Position numbers and translations under genes: made by a program. DNA of 64,000 nt from Paragonimus skrjabini miyazakii (Eukaryota > Platyhelminthes > Trematoda > Plagiorchiida > Troglotrematidae): the NCBI GenBank assembly GCA_014338405.1, contig JTDE01000184.1, positions 267,641 to 331,640 on the forward strand, read 5' to 3'. Position 1 is the first letter of the stretch, and the number at the start of each line of letters is the position of its first letter. Below the pieces are notes generated by a model. It worked only from the letters and a program-made list of their open reading frames with translations, did no database searches and was not told the DNA's origin. Below are positions 45,901-57,649 of the stretch, piece by piece.

Positions 45901-48900
45901 GTCACTGACTTAGCATCACATAAGCAATGGTATAAACATCATCCATCGTTTGCAGTGAAGAGTGGGAAAGAACAAGGTTGTAACATATAATACCAAATGA
46001 AAAGAATGTACAACAATGACTGTCATGCAATCGTTGGACCACTCACGTTCTACTATTACTACTAAAAACCAGATGTGACTCCCGTTTCGATGCGGTATTT
46101 CAATACAAAGTTTAACTACGAGATAAGGCAAACTATCAAACAGATTCTCATTAAGTTTAGTCAATGCATGCTGAATAACCTCCACCAATCCATTGTTCGA
46201 CTGCTAAGTTCCATTATTGTGATATGCACATCCAAATCTCATACAGTTACAGTTGGCATACAATACCAGCAATCGGAAATTGTCAGGCCATTGTAACAAG
46301 TTGATTACTAACTGATCAATGTATCGTCTATTGGGTTAATTCGATGGTACGATTTTCTTCGTGTAAAACCTAAAGTTCACTATCAAACTGCCCCATAAAT
46401 GGCAGCAGTTGGAAAGAAAACGTATGTATGACCGAGCAAACTGTTTAGTTTGCAAAGACACCATATATCTAACTCCTTGAGCGAAACGAAAGATCCATTG
46501 TCATCTCAGCTCCAAGTGCCACGCTATTTATGCAAGCCATTCCAAAAATAGTACAAATGATCCGGACCACTCAAATTGAATTCGTTTTCATCAAACAGGG
46601 TCACCCTGTGCCGAAGTATTCATTGTGTTTCTTGCGGTACGTTATCGAATCTTCTGATGAATCAACAATGGTAAACACTTCCGGATCCTATCATATCTTC
46701 GTGTGCCTTTTAAAAGTTCGTATGTTAAAGCTTCCCGTACATATCCTAAATAGTGCTCCTGCTTCCATTAACTGAAACGTACTTAATCCCAATGGATGCC
46801 GATTCACTAAGGTGCCGTTTAATTCTTTTACCATTAAAATCCGTGTCACACGACACAATCATTTCACTCAGAACCCGTCAATTGTAATCGATTAAATATT
46901 AGTGTAAAATCAAAAAAGGACTACTGGTAATCGGTAGTTGTAAGAAATCAGACTGTGGTATTCATTGGATATTGTCATTGTAATGTTCGGTGATGACAAC
47001 TAATTCAAGTAAAATGCAGTAAAAGGATTTTAGTTTGTAATATTCCAAGTCCAGGAAGGAACGGACATTGTTATAGTATTCGACTGCACAAATGTGAGAT
47101 AGCACATTTTCAGACATTTCTATAACCTAATATTAAAGTAAACCATTTTGTGACACAAACCCCGATCGCACTAAAAGTTGTCGAGGGCTAACTCGTCGCC
47201 ATGATAATCTGCACAGATGCTTTATGCAGTATGAAAGTCTGATGAAATGACGCCTAATACAAACGTGTACAAAACTGCTTACTTAAACAGTGTCAGTAAT
47301 GCAAATTTAATTAGAAATCTGGAAACTAACCAGAATCTCGAAGCCGATTCGCTGGATGGCCGACCGCAGTTCCTCGTAGCTTAATTCCAAGGAGTCCTCT
47401 CCCGGTAAATCGGAAAAGTGGTACAACAGTGGACCTGAAGAACCGACCAATTCGATGAACATAAGCCAAAATAGTGGAAATGGATACAGAAGTGGAAAAA
47501 CATGAAATCAAGTGTGCAGTACAAAAAGTGCCGTTTACACCAGGTAGAAAACCCACGAAGTTTAACTGGGAATACAACAGTTCAAAACCCTCGTCTTTTG
47601 TCATGTTTGAAGATTTTTTCAGCGGAAGGCGTTATGTATCGAAAAAAGTTCTAAAATCAAGAAGACATTATGTGCTTCGACGTCAATTTCTGGCTCGACT
47701 ACCTGGTTCGTGGTGGTTTCTACATTGTCCAACAGTAAAGACCAAACAATCTGGTGGCGCTCGCATTGTGTAACTCTCTGTGAATGGCTACCACAATCAA
47801 AAAGTTTTTTTAACGTTGGTTTAACGAAGTTAGAACCCCCACCAAGACGGTTAAGTGTGAATAAACATAAAAACCTAGCATGCAAAACGGCGGTCGGCGA
47901 ACAAATGAGCGAGCAAAGCACAAGGCGATTGCCTGGTAAGTTTCAGCGAGAATGATTCTTTTATGAGTCGCAACTGAACCACGTTTAAGCACAGTATTGA
48001 AGTGGACAAGAAAGGAAAGTATACTCAAAAATCCATCACTAGGAATCTTAGAAAGTGATTTTTAGTGGTTCCACTACTTCAAGTCTTACACTTTAGATGC
48101 AACCGAAGAGGAGTCCAGTTGCAGATGATTACTGATATTTGCATGCAGAACAAACGATCAAAGGTTGCTTTAGATTAAACACAACTTACCAAGATTAACC
48201 CAGTGGCCACCAGGTTTCAGAACTCGCCAAATCGTCTCCAAATAGGCCAGGATATTGTGGGCAGTGTCAATGAAGAACACCGTGGCAATACAATCCCAAG
48301 AATCTTAATCGAGGAGCAAAAAATGGATAACTCAAAATAAGGTGTATGAAGAATGACGCCACATGAACGAAGAGTTGACAGCAAACATGCACTCAAGGTA
48401 AAACAATGAGTTGGCCTTAGAAGTAGCAAATACAACGGCAGGTTGGTTTCACAATTTATTTGTCTACGGATGATAAGGCAGCATTTCTGTCTGTAACAGT
48501 GAAGTCATATCAATGAGTCGTATATATATATATATATATATTTAAGGTATTAAAAGGGCAAACACTGAGTGGTGAACGATTTATTGTGACGTTTCAAATC
48601 CACACTAGGATCCGTTATCAAACAAATAAATGTGTCGGAATGTGATTGCTCTGCCGCTCACCGTGTTCGTCTGTCGGTCTGTCTTCGCTCGTTTCTCGTT
48701 CTAGTGTCAACGATGCTGACGTAGTGGCTGTCTATATCTACGTGTCGATTGAACGAATTCCGCGAATAGAGAGCCTCCAGTACAAGCCGTTCCCCTTTCA
48801 TCTTTGCCCGTGCGACCACTTTCGCATGGTCTATGTTGACCTCGTGGCCTGTCTCCGCGCAGTGGTGCCAAAGCTGTGATTTGGGGTCGGCTCGTCGCAT

Positions 48901-49150
48901 CGCTAGCTTGTGTTCGTGCACGCGTGTGCGAAGCTGTTTGCCTGTCTGTCCCACATATTGTTGGTCACACCCTAGACATGGAATGGCGTAGACTACGCCA
49001 GACTGTTCGTGTGGTTCTACACGATCCTTAGCGTTCACCAAAACTGAACGGAGTGTTGAGTTTGGTTTGTGGGATATTTGGATGCCCAGTGGTTGGAGCA
49101 TCCTTTGTGCTGCTTCGGATGTGCCGTGAATATATGGTACTGTCATTCGC

Positions 49151-49184
<34 letters not shown>

Positions 49185-52100
49185 AGGGCGAGATTGACAT
49201 TGTTCAATCAGAGAACGGATGGGACAAAGTAGGCATCTTACTCATTATTCACTACATTTTTAAACCCGCACGCATCGACCGCATATGTATCTGCCTGGGA
49301 TGAACACAACAAATTGTTGATTACTTCACAGTACCGATAAAGTAAGTGACGTAAGCCGAATAGAGCTTAGTTGTTAAATCGCCATTTCATCATTCAACAT
49401 AATTATGCTAAGATGACTGAGGCCTTATGAAACTAAAGGAGATAACAAGCGGATTGTTAGTAGTGAATCCTCACTGAAAACTACAGTGTGTTAGTGACAT
49501 ACTTGTAAGAGAATGGTTTCGCCTTGTCATCCATCATGCAGTCCGTAGGTGCGTTTTTTGTAAACCACGTAACCCACAGAATTTACTGAACATGTATGGT
49601 ATCAGTGCTAGAAGAGTACTTACACCCAAAGTTTTCTACCTCGGGTGACGTGAATCTCGGTGTCATTTCAAAAATATACAATGACACTCAAGAAGTTAAC
49701 AGTTGTTATCACACGTGAGACCATCTGCTATGGTTTTTGTCTGTGTTCCGTTGACCGCGTTTTACCCAATGTAGCGAAATAGAACTAAAGCGACTGAAAG
49801 TTCTTCATTAGAATAGGAAGAATTCATGAAAAAGTAAACCAACTTTTGGGTTGCAACAAAATTTAAGTCAAAATAGTCAACACCAATTTAGTCATGAGCG
49901 GTTCTAATTTTGCAACTCGTACTAGCTAATGCCTTTCAAAAACGTGTGTAAAGTCGGCATAAGATTAACACCCTATAAAAACCTTCGACCTGCACATTTT
50001 TCACTGAGTTTTCAATAAAAATTTGAATGCTGCATTAACTTGAGACCGTTAAATATCGTCAACAGGAAAACGATTCCACGTGAAAATTGTGGAAGAGGAA
50101 TAAAGAGAGTATCAACAAGAGATGATGATGATGATAGAAATAATATCATGTAAACAAACCATGAAAAACTCCTAAAAGACATAATGGGATAAATCACTCA
50201 TTTGTGTAGATCTCTTACATAAATGCAAAATATGCAAAATAAAACATCCAATTGTTGCAAAAAGGTGGCAATCGGTTTGCATCAAATATGAAACGACCAT
50301 TCGAAATCAACTTTTGGTGATTACCACTATTGAGACTCAAAGTGAGCAACAGCAATTTAACAGAATTGGTAAACTAACACGCAGAAAACAAAACCACATA
50401 TTGGTTCGCCATGCAATAGTAATAACCAGCAAAACATGCTATAAGCAAAAATACTAGTGAGTCCAAGTGGATATTTATTAAAATCAATTGGTCAACTAAT
50501 CACGGTGCATAACTTGCGATGGTTAAATCACGTACTCTGCATACTAGCCAACCGTTTATCGTACTGGACATTGTACACTGAGACCGCTAACAGTTGGGTG
50601 GAACCGTGTGGTAGTTAAGCATCTACGGGATTATGAAATAGAAGAACCCTGAATGTTCCATTGAACAAAGTCGGTAGGCGTCGCTTGTCTCGCTGTGTCG
50701 TCGTTATCATTCAAATTGCTGACTAGTAACGCCACCTGAGATGGCAGTGTATCGTGTACATGCATTCATATCACTTTTTGTTATTTCACCTAGGCTTCTT
50801 GTAATTATTTTTTGATCTTTTCAGTGAATTTTTCTTTTTCTAGGATATTCCACGTCACTGTTGAGGTGAGCGGTGGCCCGAGTCACAGTATCCTTTGGTC
50901 AAGCTTAAGGTTGTTGTGGTAACGGCGAAACTAACGTGAAAATTACTGTAAAACTGGACAGAACACGTTGTTACTACGTCGAACAATGTGTCACAAAATA
51001 CATCGCAGGTGGTCAGCATCAATGACTGATTGTCGCAGTTCATGAGTGAGTAACAATTTAGTCACTTTTTGCACGAAGCATTTTGGTGTTGGAAAACCTA
51101 CATTTTTATCAACAATAGCAAAAACTATGGCTTAAAAAAGAAAACGGGGAATTGCTGGTATCAACAGTACCGTAAAGATGATAAGGTGTTTTTGCACATA
51201 CCCCTCCTGCCGTTAATAAGTTAGGATAAACACAATCGGATACACCATTGCACTAGTCGAGACGCCAGGTGCACACTGTCATGGATGAAAGCACGTCAAA
51301 AGCGAGCATGCTTCGACTGCGCAATGTGACGGAACATGCGTAGATCATTAAAAGCGAACTAACAAGGCACTACAACTCACGTTCAAGCAAGTGCTCAATG
51401 AAAGACGCGCCATTAATTCCTGATATGCGCTATTTAAAAATGCACGTCTGATCACAGGTGGACAGCGATGCATTGAGCGGCTTACTCACGAAGACGAGTA
51501 TGCTATGACAACGAAGTCTTTTGGTTTCAAACCCACCATATTATGCCTACTTGGCTGTTGCTTCTAGTACAGCCAAGGCCGTGTGAAGACTGTATGACGC
51601 GACAAGCAATGCGTAAGCATTGATAAAGTGTCCGAGCCACCAAAGACTGTACAGTGGCAGTTTTCAGTGTTCGAAAAAAGCTTCAGCGAACTGCGTTGTA
51701 GCTTATGCAGATATTCGTCCGACGTTTTCAGACATACATGTATGCGGACGACTTTATTAAAACCGACAACCGATGATCCCCGTTCAAAAGTCAGACCTCG
51801 AGGTCGTGAAGGCCTGCGCGTACTGTGTGTATTGTAACCCTATACACTTTGGTGCCGACCGAGAGAACATTCCAGTATCAAACAGGGTGGAGGTCGAAAA
51901 AAATCTACTGAGGGTTATGATTGTGTGAATATTGATCTCGTCGAACACAGGCGAAGAATCAAACGGTACAAACAGCTTTCAAAAAGTGTATACAAGTGAT
52001 GGTAAAAGCAGGAGGCCTAGTTGATAGTTAACGCATACAAGTTAACCAAATTGTGTTATAGAGAATGAAGCCTTCAGTANNNNNNNNNNNNNNNNNNNNN

Positions 52101-53297
52101 NNNNNNNNNNNNNNNNNNNNNNNNNNNNNNNNNNNNNNNNNNNNNNNNNNNNNNNNNNNNNNNNNNNNNNNNNNNNNNNGGAACCTCTCTATGCCCAGAT
52201 ATCTATGACTCCATAGGATTAACGACTGTAAAGTTAAGAAAAGAATATTCAAAACCAGAACCAGGAGTTAGTCGACCACATAACATCGTTGATGATAACT
52301 TCACTGTATATAGTATTCTTGCCTTTTCGAGCATGACTTGATGAAGCAGCAGACGGCCAAAGCTACAATTGATTGGTGTAATGCGCGAGAGAAACAAGTG
52401 TGAGTAAACTAACCACTGTCGATCGGATTCGTCTTTAAGATCCTCATATCCTCAGCGGCTGAAGGCGCTGAAGGAAACGATAATTGTTCTGGTTGTTAAT
52501 GAAGCGGAGTAGTGAAAGTTACGAAGGTTCTCCTAAGTTAACTTGAAACTTGACTGCTTGCCTGCATTACGTAGAACAAATTGATATTAGTTAGTTAACT
52601 TAACACGGAGCAGTAGTCAGGATCAAGCAGGTATCAGTAATAACCACCGAAGTAGTGTTGTTAATGATCAAGATGATTTAGTCCCAAATTGGCACAAACA
52701 TTTTGGCTTAAGTCTACTGACTTGCATATGACAGTGTGAATTGTAAAGTTGGGACGTGCATAATGATCGTCCACACTGAAGAGACGGGTAACAATGCTGT
52801 GCCAAATACAGAAAAGAGTACGGCTAACGAAGACTTTTTGATCAAGTAGTTCACATCACAGGCTGACAAAACGACGTAGGAAGCAAGATTGATTGGGTGA
52901 TACGCAACAGCCAAAGCTGAGATCAACATTATATTTTGAAGTGTTAGTTGAAACCGACTATAATACTCACGACGCGATCTAGAACGACGGTGGTAAGGCA
53001 AGAGAACAAAAAAATTTGTCTCCCGAGTATTCAGGGTCATCGAAAAGCCCCAAACCAACCATATTTATAAAGTTTCCAACGCCTGAATAATCGCAAATGA
53101 ACACCAAACCAAACACACCTGGTTCTGTGTAGATTTCTGAAAAGTCGCCAGCGGCCATAGAGAAGGGCACATCAGGAGAGAGATCGGCAGGACATACGTC
53201 CGGAAAATGGATCGGAGCTAGCTGATCCTCTCGCGACATGTTATTGCAGAAATTCGGAGCCCACGGGTAAAGGGTGTGTTCGTCGATGATTTTACAG
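42863..53297 (-). CDS. CARNMT1: Carnosine N-methyltransferase, C-terminal exons
   Basis: Four minus-strand exons (53297-53119, 48303-48190, 47434-47331, 42982-42863) join with matching phases 1, 1 and 0. They give about 171 residues up to TAA, roughly the last 40% of the ~400-residue family. The family uses S-adenosylmethionine to methylate the imidazole of carnosine to anserine. Family hallmarks in order: TLYPWAPNF, DQLAPIHFPDV, FSMAAGDFSEIY, SWDCIATVFFIDTAHN, LKPGGHWVNLGPLLYHF, SLELSYEEL and YTENPASMLSYEYRC. The SAM-binding VPGAGxGRL exon and the start lie upstream and are not in this window. Introns of 4815, 755 and 4348 bases contain a Penelope-like fragment, RTE scraps and an assembly gap, all without disturbing the exons. 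The usual Cys in the TCFFIDTAHN motif is Val here. I regard it as an intact host gene. Confidence 0.93.
43370..43722 (+). mobile_element. RTE 3' scrap (copy B1), in CARNMT1 intron
   Basis: It matches the RTE C-terminal coding region of copy B2 (AATCGCTCGCATCGG...CAACGAGTAAGCGA; GGCCACCGTGGGTTGGGTTC; GAGTTGTCTGTGAAG). It is strongly degenerate, with an internal deletion, and abuts copy B2. It is antisense to CARNMT1. Confidence 0.75.
43725..44914 (+). mobile_element. RTE 3' half (copy B2), in CARNMT1 intron
   Basis: This copy is 5'-truncated inside the RT palm. It starts GVDLLPDGRLTDLDYADDK and continues as a VVDRFVYLGSCISDGG block. The frames at 44134-44436 (AVLLYGSETWPLRVEDLNRL, then RLIWLGHVLRMPANRLPHRA) and 44446-44634 (MTWRRQMKSLTKGL to the TGA after LAELSVK) complete the C terminus. 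A 3' UTR ends in (GAT)n at about 44900-44914, the RTE-type tail. A TGA at about 44009, a deletion near 44090 and an in-frame TGA at about 44436 break the frame. It is the least decayed copy of the family's 3' half in the window. Confidence 0.88.
44915..45160 (+). mobile_element. RTE 3' UTR scrap (copy B3)
   Basis: Directly after the (GAT)n tail of B2 comes another 5'-truncated copy of the same end: AATGCACCTGATGACGAGG, TCTTGCTGAAGACGCC, TTACTTTCACTTA, finishing with a shortened UTR near 45160. It makes a head-to-tail stack of three ends. Confidence 0.78.
45165..47330. other. CARNMT1 intron remainder
   Basis: Intronic sequence on the CARNMT1 strand with no further recognisable element. The open frame at 45916-46188 (minus) has no identifiable product. 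Confidence 0.6.
47331..47434 (-). CDS. CARNMT1: CARNMT1 exon (LLYHF-motif exon)
   Basis: The acceptor is GGTTCTTCAG and the donor ATTCTG/GTTAGT. It reads GPLLYHFSDLPGEDSLELS, then YEELRSAIQRIGFEIL, ending in phase 0. Confidence 0.95.
48190..48303 (-). CDS. CARNMT1: CARNMT1 exon (DTAHN-motif exon)
   Basis: The acceptor is CGATTAAG and the donor AATCTTG/GTAAGT. It reads SWDCIATVFFIDTAHNILAY, then LETIWRVLKPGGHWVNL, phase 1 at both ends. DTAHN contains the family's conserved substrate-site acidic residue. Confidence 0.95.
48521..48541. repeat. (TA)n microsatellite
   Basis: About ten TA dinucleotides bordering the 3' end of the Penelope-like fragment. Confidence 0.97.
48542..49151 (-). mobile_element. 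Penelope-like element 3' fragment with GIY-YIG nuclease
   Basis: On the minus strand an open frame from 49139 to the TGA at 48658 carries the GIY-YIG domain: VVYAIPCLGCDQQYVGQTGK, then LRTRVHEHKLAMRRADPKS. It continues HHCAETGHEVN and ERLVLEALYSRNSFNRH, with the conserved Arg, His and Glu of the fold. The 3' UTR runs to 48542. The element is 5'-truncated and lacks the RT. It has no frameshift in the nuclease, so it is younger than the other elements here. It sits in the 4.8-kb CARNMT1 intron, on the gene's strand, and is bordered on both sides by (TA)n. Confidence 0.9.
49152..49180. repeat. (TA)n microsatellite
   Basis: About 14 TA dinucleotides bordering the 5' truncation point of the Penelope-like fragment. 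Confidence 0.98.
49190..52079. other. CARNMT1 intron, no supportable feature
   Basis: Short open frames only. A brief ATG/GAT trinucleotide run occurs near 50122-50135, possibly a decayed LINE tail. Confidence 0.5.
52080..52179. other. Assembly gap (100 N)
   Basis: Exactly 100 N inside the CARNMT1 intron, with no exon missing between the flanking coding exons. Confidence 0.99.
52395..52680 (+). mobile_element. RTE 3' scrap in CARNMT1 intron
   Basis: It matches the family's C-terminal region and 3' UTR (CCACTGTCGATCGGATTCG; TTAATGAAGCGGAGTAGTG) with many changes and a deletion. It ends in a decayed GAT tail near 52675. Confidence 0.6.
53119..53297 (-). CDS. CARNMT1: CARNMT1 exon (AGDF-motif exon)
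   Basis: The acceptor is CATTTTTTCCAG and the donor GAACCAG/GTGTGT. One leading base completes the previous codon, then CKIIDEHTLYPWAPNFCNN and DQLAPIHFPDV follow. The exon ends in EIYTEP plus one base of an Asp codon. The AGDF motif belongs to the SAM-binding site in the family. Confidence 0.93.
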
Positions 53298-53299
53298 CT

Positions 53300-56050
53300 G
53301 GAAAAAATGCACGATTGATTTTACTACATTTTTCACACTAGTTTAGACAATTGAAAAAGCGAACAACCGCCACGGTATCTTAGAGACCTGAATCTTCTAG
53401 ATTGTTCGAATGCGATACACAGATGATGGCACTCGATAAAAGGTAAAACCCCAGTATCATCAGCTGTAGCGTTATCAACTACAGTTTTGACAAGCATTAG
53501 TAAACAGCTGGCACGTGAAATCGCATGATCAAAAAGAACTGCTGCTTGCCCCATAAATGCTGGGGACTTAGCTGCGAGTAGCAATTGAACCCAAGATTAA
53601 TCTGCAGACATTTTTAGTTTGAGAACGAACTGTTTTCCTTCCTAAACATCACAAGTTTCTGACCACTGAAAGTAAGCGAAATGCTAACTAACAGTTTTGC
53701 TCTATCGAGCATTTCTTGCACACATCAGCGCCGGTCAATGCACCGATTGGACGCCGAGAACCAATGACTCGGCATAAGGAACTGAAGAGACATCAGCAAT
53801 TCGTTTGTGTTTGCCACACTAGAGTCTTCGGGATACATCAAGAGAGAGACTAGAGACATTAGTGAGATAGAAGCGAGCTGGGTTTGCGGAAATGAAGTTT
53901 GTCATTGTTTGACTCGTCGTATTGAAAATTTCCCCAATCGTCAACAACAGCCTGGGAAAAAGCGCGTGGCACGACGAACCCTCCGTCAGTAGACGGAAAA
54001 CAAGACACAATTGGTGTACACTGTACTACTGTCTCGTTTATATCGCAAATACAGTAATCATTCCAGTTGACATAACTGACAAATGCTAATGTGGTCAAAC
54101 GCTGGGAAATCAGATAAAAGTGTGGCGCCGAACCAGCCAGATCTCCAATTCATAAAGAAAACTTGAACGTACACAAATATTGCAAACCCTCACAACGTTT
54201 GAACTCAGGCATGACATATAAAGCGTTATGTGCAACAGGTCAATAACAGGGGTATTGGCAAATCTGCCCTTAAAGTTCCGGTGTTTCGGTAACCTGTCAA
54301 GGGGAATTTTCAATGACCAATTAGAAGTGTTTGTAGGGAACTAATTCGACCGCGGATCTGTTTCGTGCACTCGTGATTGGTTATCAATCAACCAGCCATC
54401 AAACTATAGCACAATCCATTGTGCATGTGTTTGTGAGGTGGGAGTATACAACCGAGCGATAGATTTGATCAGAGCACTGCTGTCTTTCACACAGAAGAAA
54501 GGCCCCAACAGACAAAAAGCACTCCAATTGCTCTACGGTTGGCCGCCAGCGTATTGTGCTGCGCTGTAGAAAATCTCACATTACTCAAACGTTTGATGAA
54601 AACATTAACACATTTAGTGCGCCAAGCAGCAACTGGAATCAGGAGTTAAGGTCTTATTCACTTCGCCACCAGGCTGAGTCCACCTTTTATTGCCAAGTGA
54701 ATTAGAGGTTCCCGGTAGGATCCACCAGGAAAACCCTGCGTCCTTTCATCTACAGGTCAGACTGGTGAGTTAGATGCTCCACGTGCGGCTCCTCAATTCA
54801 ACTTGAGACACGTCCAGAGAAGTAAGATGCTCGCTGTCGGAGAAAGATATGCATACAATGTCGGATCTACGTAGTACCAAGTGGCCAGAACGCCGCGCAA
54901 CAATGACCAATGCTACGGTACTGATATCGCAGCCTTGAGTTAGGTAGGGCTTGCACACCAACGTAAAATCGAGAAGTAAACACCAATCGCACCTTTTAAT
55001 AGATCGGCTATAGGGCAGAAGGAGCTCGTTTTGCAGCTGCTGATCAGGTGAATACTCTGACAATAGGTTTACGATATAGCGTCAGTTCTGAATTCTGTAC
55101 ATACATCAACGACTCGACCAAAATGAGTCTGCTAATTTTCCTGGTGATTATGGTCCGACTACGTGCTATAAAAAGAACCAGTTCTACGACCAGCTGTTCA
55201 CCGCAAATCGCTTTACATCGATGAACGGCGGACTGTTTCTTCCGGACGATTTCAACACGTGCGTTGGGCGCACTTCAGCAGTCTGACACGGTGTCTTTGG
55301 ACCTGACAACAGTAACGTAGTCAATGAGGGCCAATCGTCTGTTTCGGCCATGTACTACTCATGAATTGACTAACTCGAACAACCGTTATCAGCTGGATGC
55401 GAATAATATAACGACGAGACTCGTTCACGAAGCGGTCACAACCATCCGTTTGATTGCCTAAATAAGCAAAGGTGCGATATTCGAGAAGTATCATGCGAGT
55501 GGTGTGCAGGGTTGAATGCAGCACATATTACATGTTAATCATGGTCAAGTTGTTTGTTAGCGTTTGCAAGCCCATTTATTGTAGACCAGCCGGGCAGCAA
55601 AGTGGGCTGGAAGTTGAGTGGCTAGTAAACTCAAAGACGAAGTTTCACTTACAAAGTGCAGTCACCCTTTGTCTCAAAGATGCTCCCGCATCCACTTTTT
55701 CCGAGGGTATGTGGAAACTAGTCAGGGAACACACGGCGACACCAGCCAATGAAGCGACCAGTTCCTGATGCCAGAAACGCGAGGACTGGTATGACAACAA
55801 CGTTAGAGTCAGCCCGAGCGCGATATGCGTGAAGAGTGAAGTGTCTGATTCCATAGTGAACACAAGCAAGAAGAACAAGAGAACACTCCGTAGAAAAGAT
55901 AATGTAAGCTGATACAAAACTATGTCGACCGTCGGTAACATGAAGAGTTCCACGGTGGATGGAGCCACTGGTGTCTCCTGAACACAACCGGAAGACATCA
56001 TGGGGACATGGCACAAAAAAATTAACAGCCTATTTAACCGCCAGTTACAA
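53300..56050. other. No supportable feature; upstream CARNMT1 intron
   Basis: I searched the minus strand here and on to 64000 for the family's VPGAGLGRL / GNEWS exon and did not find it. Open frames at 53333-53584, 53859-54098 and 55645-56016 have no recognisable product. Confidence 0.45.
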
Positions 56051-56059
56051 CTGATTCAA

Positions 56060-57060
56060 TGATAGTCACCTGTCACAGCTAACCACGAAAGAGACGCTCG
56101 TTATCGTCCCGGACCTGAAAAGGGTCCACAAGGCCGTGGGATTTCGGCAAAGGGGAAGAGCTGTTGATGAAGATAGGTTACCAGGGGAACTTCTGAAGCG
56201 CAGTGGCCCTACTTTGGAAGGTGTCTCATTCCAGTTTGGCCACTGCCCCCTGAAGACAGCAAACAACTTAGCAACAGTTCAAAAATGCTCTCATTGCATC
56301 CTTATTCAAAATTCTAAGGAGCAAGTAGAGTACGGACGATTATCGGTGAATTAGTCTGAAAAAGTATGACGGAAATATTCTGGCATGAATCCTGTTCAAT
56401 CGGCTTAATGTGAACGAACCTGTGAAAAAGTTGATTCTAGGCCAATAGCACTAACGTTGACATGATGTTTGCCACCCACCAGCTTCAGGAAGGGTGTCGT
56501 GAATGCAGTCAGTCACAGTAAACATTCTTTGTGGATTTCATCAAGGCGGTTCAGTCTGTAAAGCACTGTGAACGGTGCTTGGTAAGTTTGGACGTCTAGG
56601 TAAATGCGTCAATTTAAAGAGTTTCACGCATGTACGAAGGCGAAAGTATGGTTGTGTGAGTCGACTTCTTATTATCTTGATGATGGTAATTGTGTGAAGC
56701 AGAGTTGTGTTATAGCCCAGCCCAAGTTAGTCTAAATTTGACTACAACACTAACAATCATGCTCCAGAACTCTGAGGATGGTGTGCAAACACAATACGAC
56801 AAGCTGATGGATATTAAAATTGTCCGTGTTCCAAACCTGCTACATACATCGATTGTCTGAACATTACTGTTTGCAGACGACAATGCTCCAGTTGCGCACA
56901 ACGAGGAGAAGCCACAGCAACCGCTCACGATTTTCGCGATCGCTGCATCCAAGAAATAGCTGGATATAAAAATCGGTAAAACCTATTCCTTTTAGCCTTT
57001 CCAAAACGGAGGTGTTATACCTACATCATCGCCACCATCATTTTCGGCTTTGAGTACAAT
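56060..57060 (+). mobile_element. Non-LTR retrotransposon (LINE D), reverse transcriptase part
   Basis: Read in shifting frames: VDEDRLPGELLKRSGPTLEG (the usual DGLPxELxKxGGP block), FVDFIKAVQSVKH (RT motif A region), QYDKLMDIKI, then LLFADDNAPVAHNEEKPQQ (motif C, FADD) and KTEVLY (motif D region). Stops and frameshifts are frequent. The matching C-terminal part resumes on the same strand at 59090. The LLFADD-xA-xVAH signature differs from the RTE copies, so this is a second LINE family. Confidence 0.75.
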
Positions 57061-57649
57061 GGCTCTGGCTACCGTTAGTCTTGAAAATGGCCCAGAAAGT
57101 TGCAAAGTAATAAACAAGTAGTGAAAGAAAGGAGAGTAGGAGTATAAACAAAAACAAGTTTCACGAAAGTCAACGGGTTTGCCGATACGAACTCATCACT
57201 GATCGCCAAATAAGGTCACGTCAGTGTATCCAATCAGCGATATGAATGGCCACGAACTCTTCAACCGGGCAGAACGGCACCTACCAGCCGTACTCAGCGG
57301 AACGGTCAGCACTTGCATAGCAAACGACTACATCATCCCTTGACCGAATAGCGGTTTCTTCTAAACATGGGCGGTCACACTTAATGATACGCGGTACGAC
57401 AAACACTCCACTAGCAGACACAGTAAGTGAATACTGTGTATTTCACCATTCCGGTAATCGGTCGCGAACCTGCACATTCACAAAACGCACATCGACGGAC
57501 CGTTACGTTGCTTACACAATCAGTCCACTTAATACGGGCTAACTGTAGGAGGCAACGGTGATCGAACAGTGAAAGTCTATACGCATATTCTGCACGATTA
57601 AATTAGGCCTCTGATATTCAGATCAAAAGTGACCGCACAATCGAATTGT

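Noticed and set aside
53333..53584. Minus-strand ORF considered as the upstream CARNMT1 exon
   Set aside because: It has no GAGxGRL or GNEWS motif and ends in a stop in the relevant frame.
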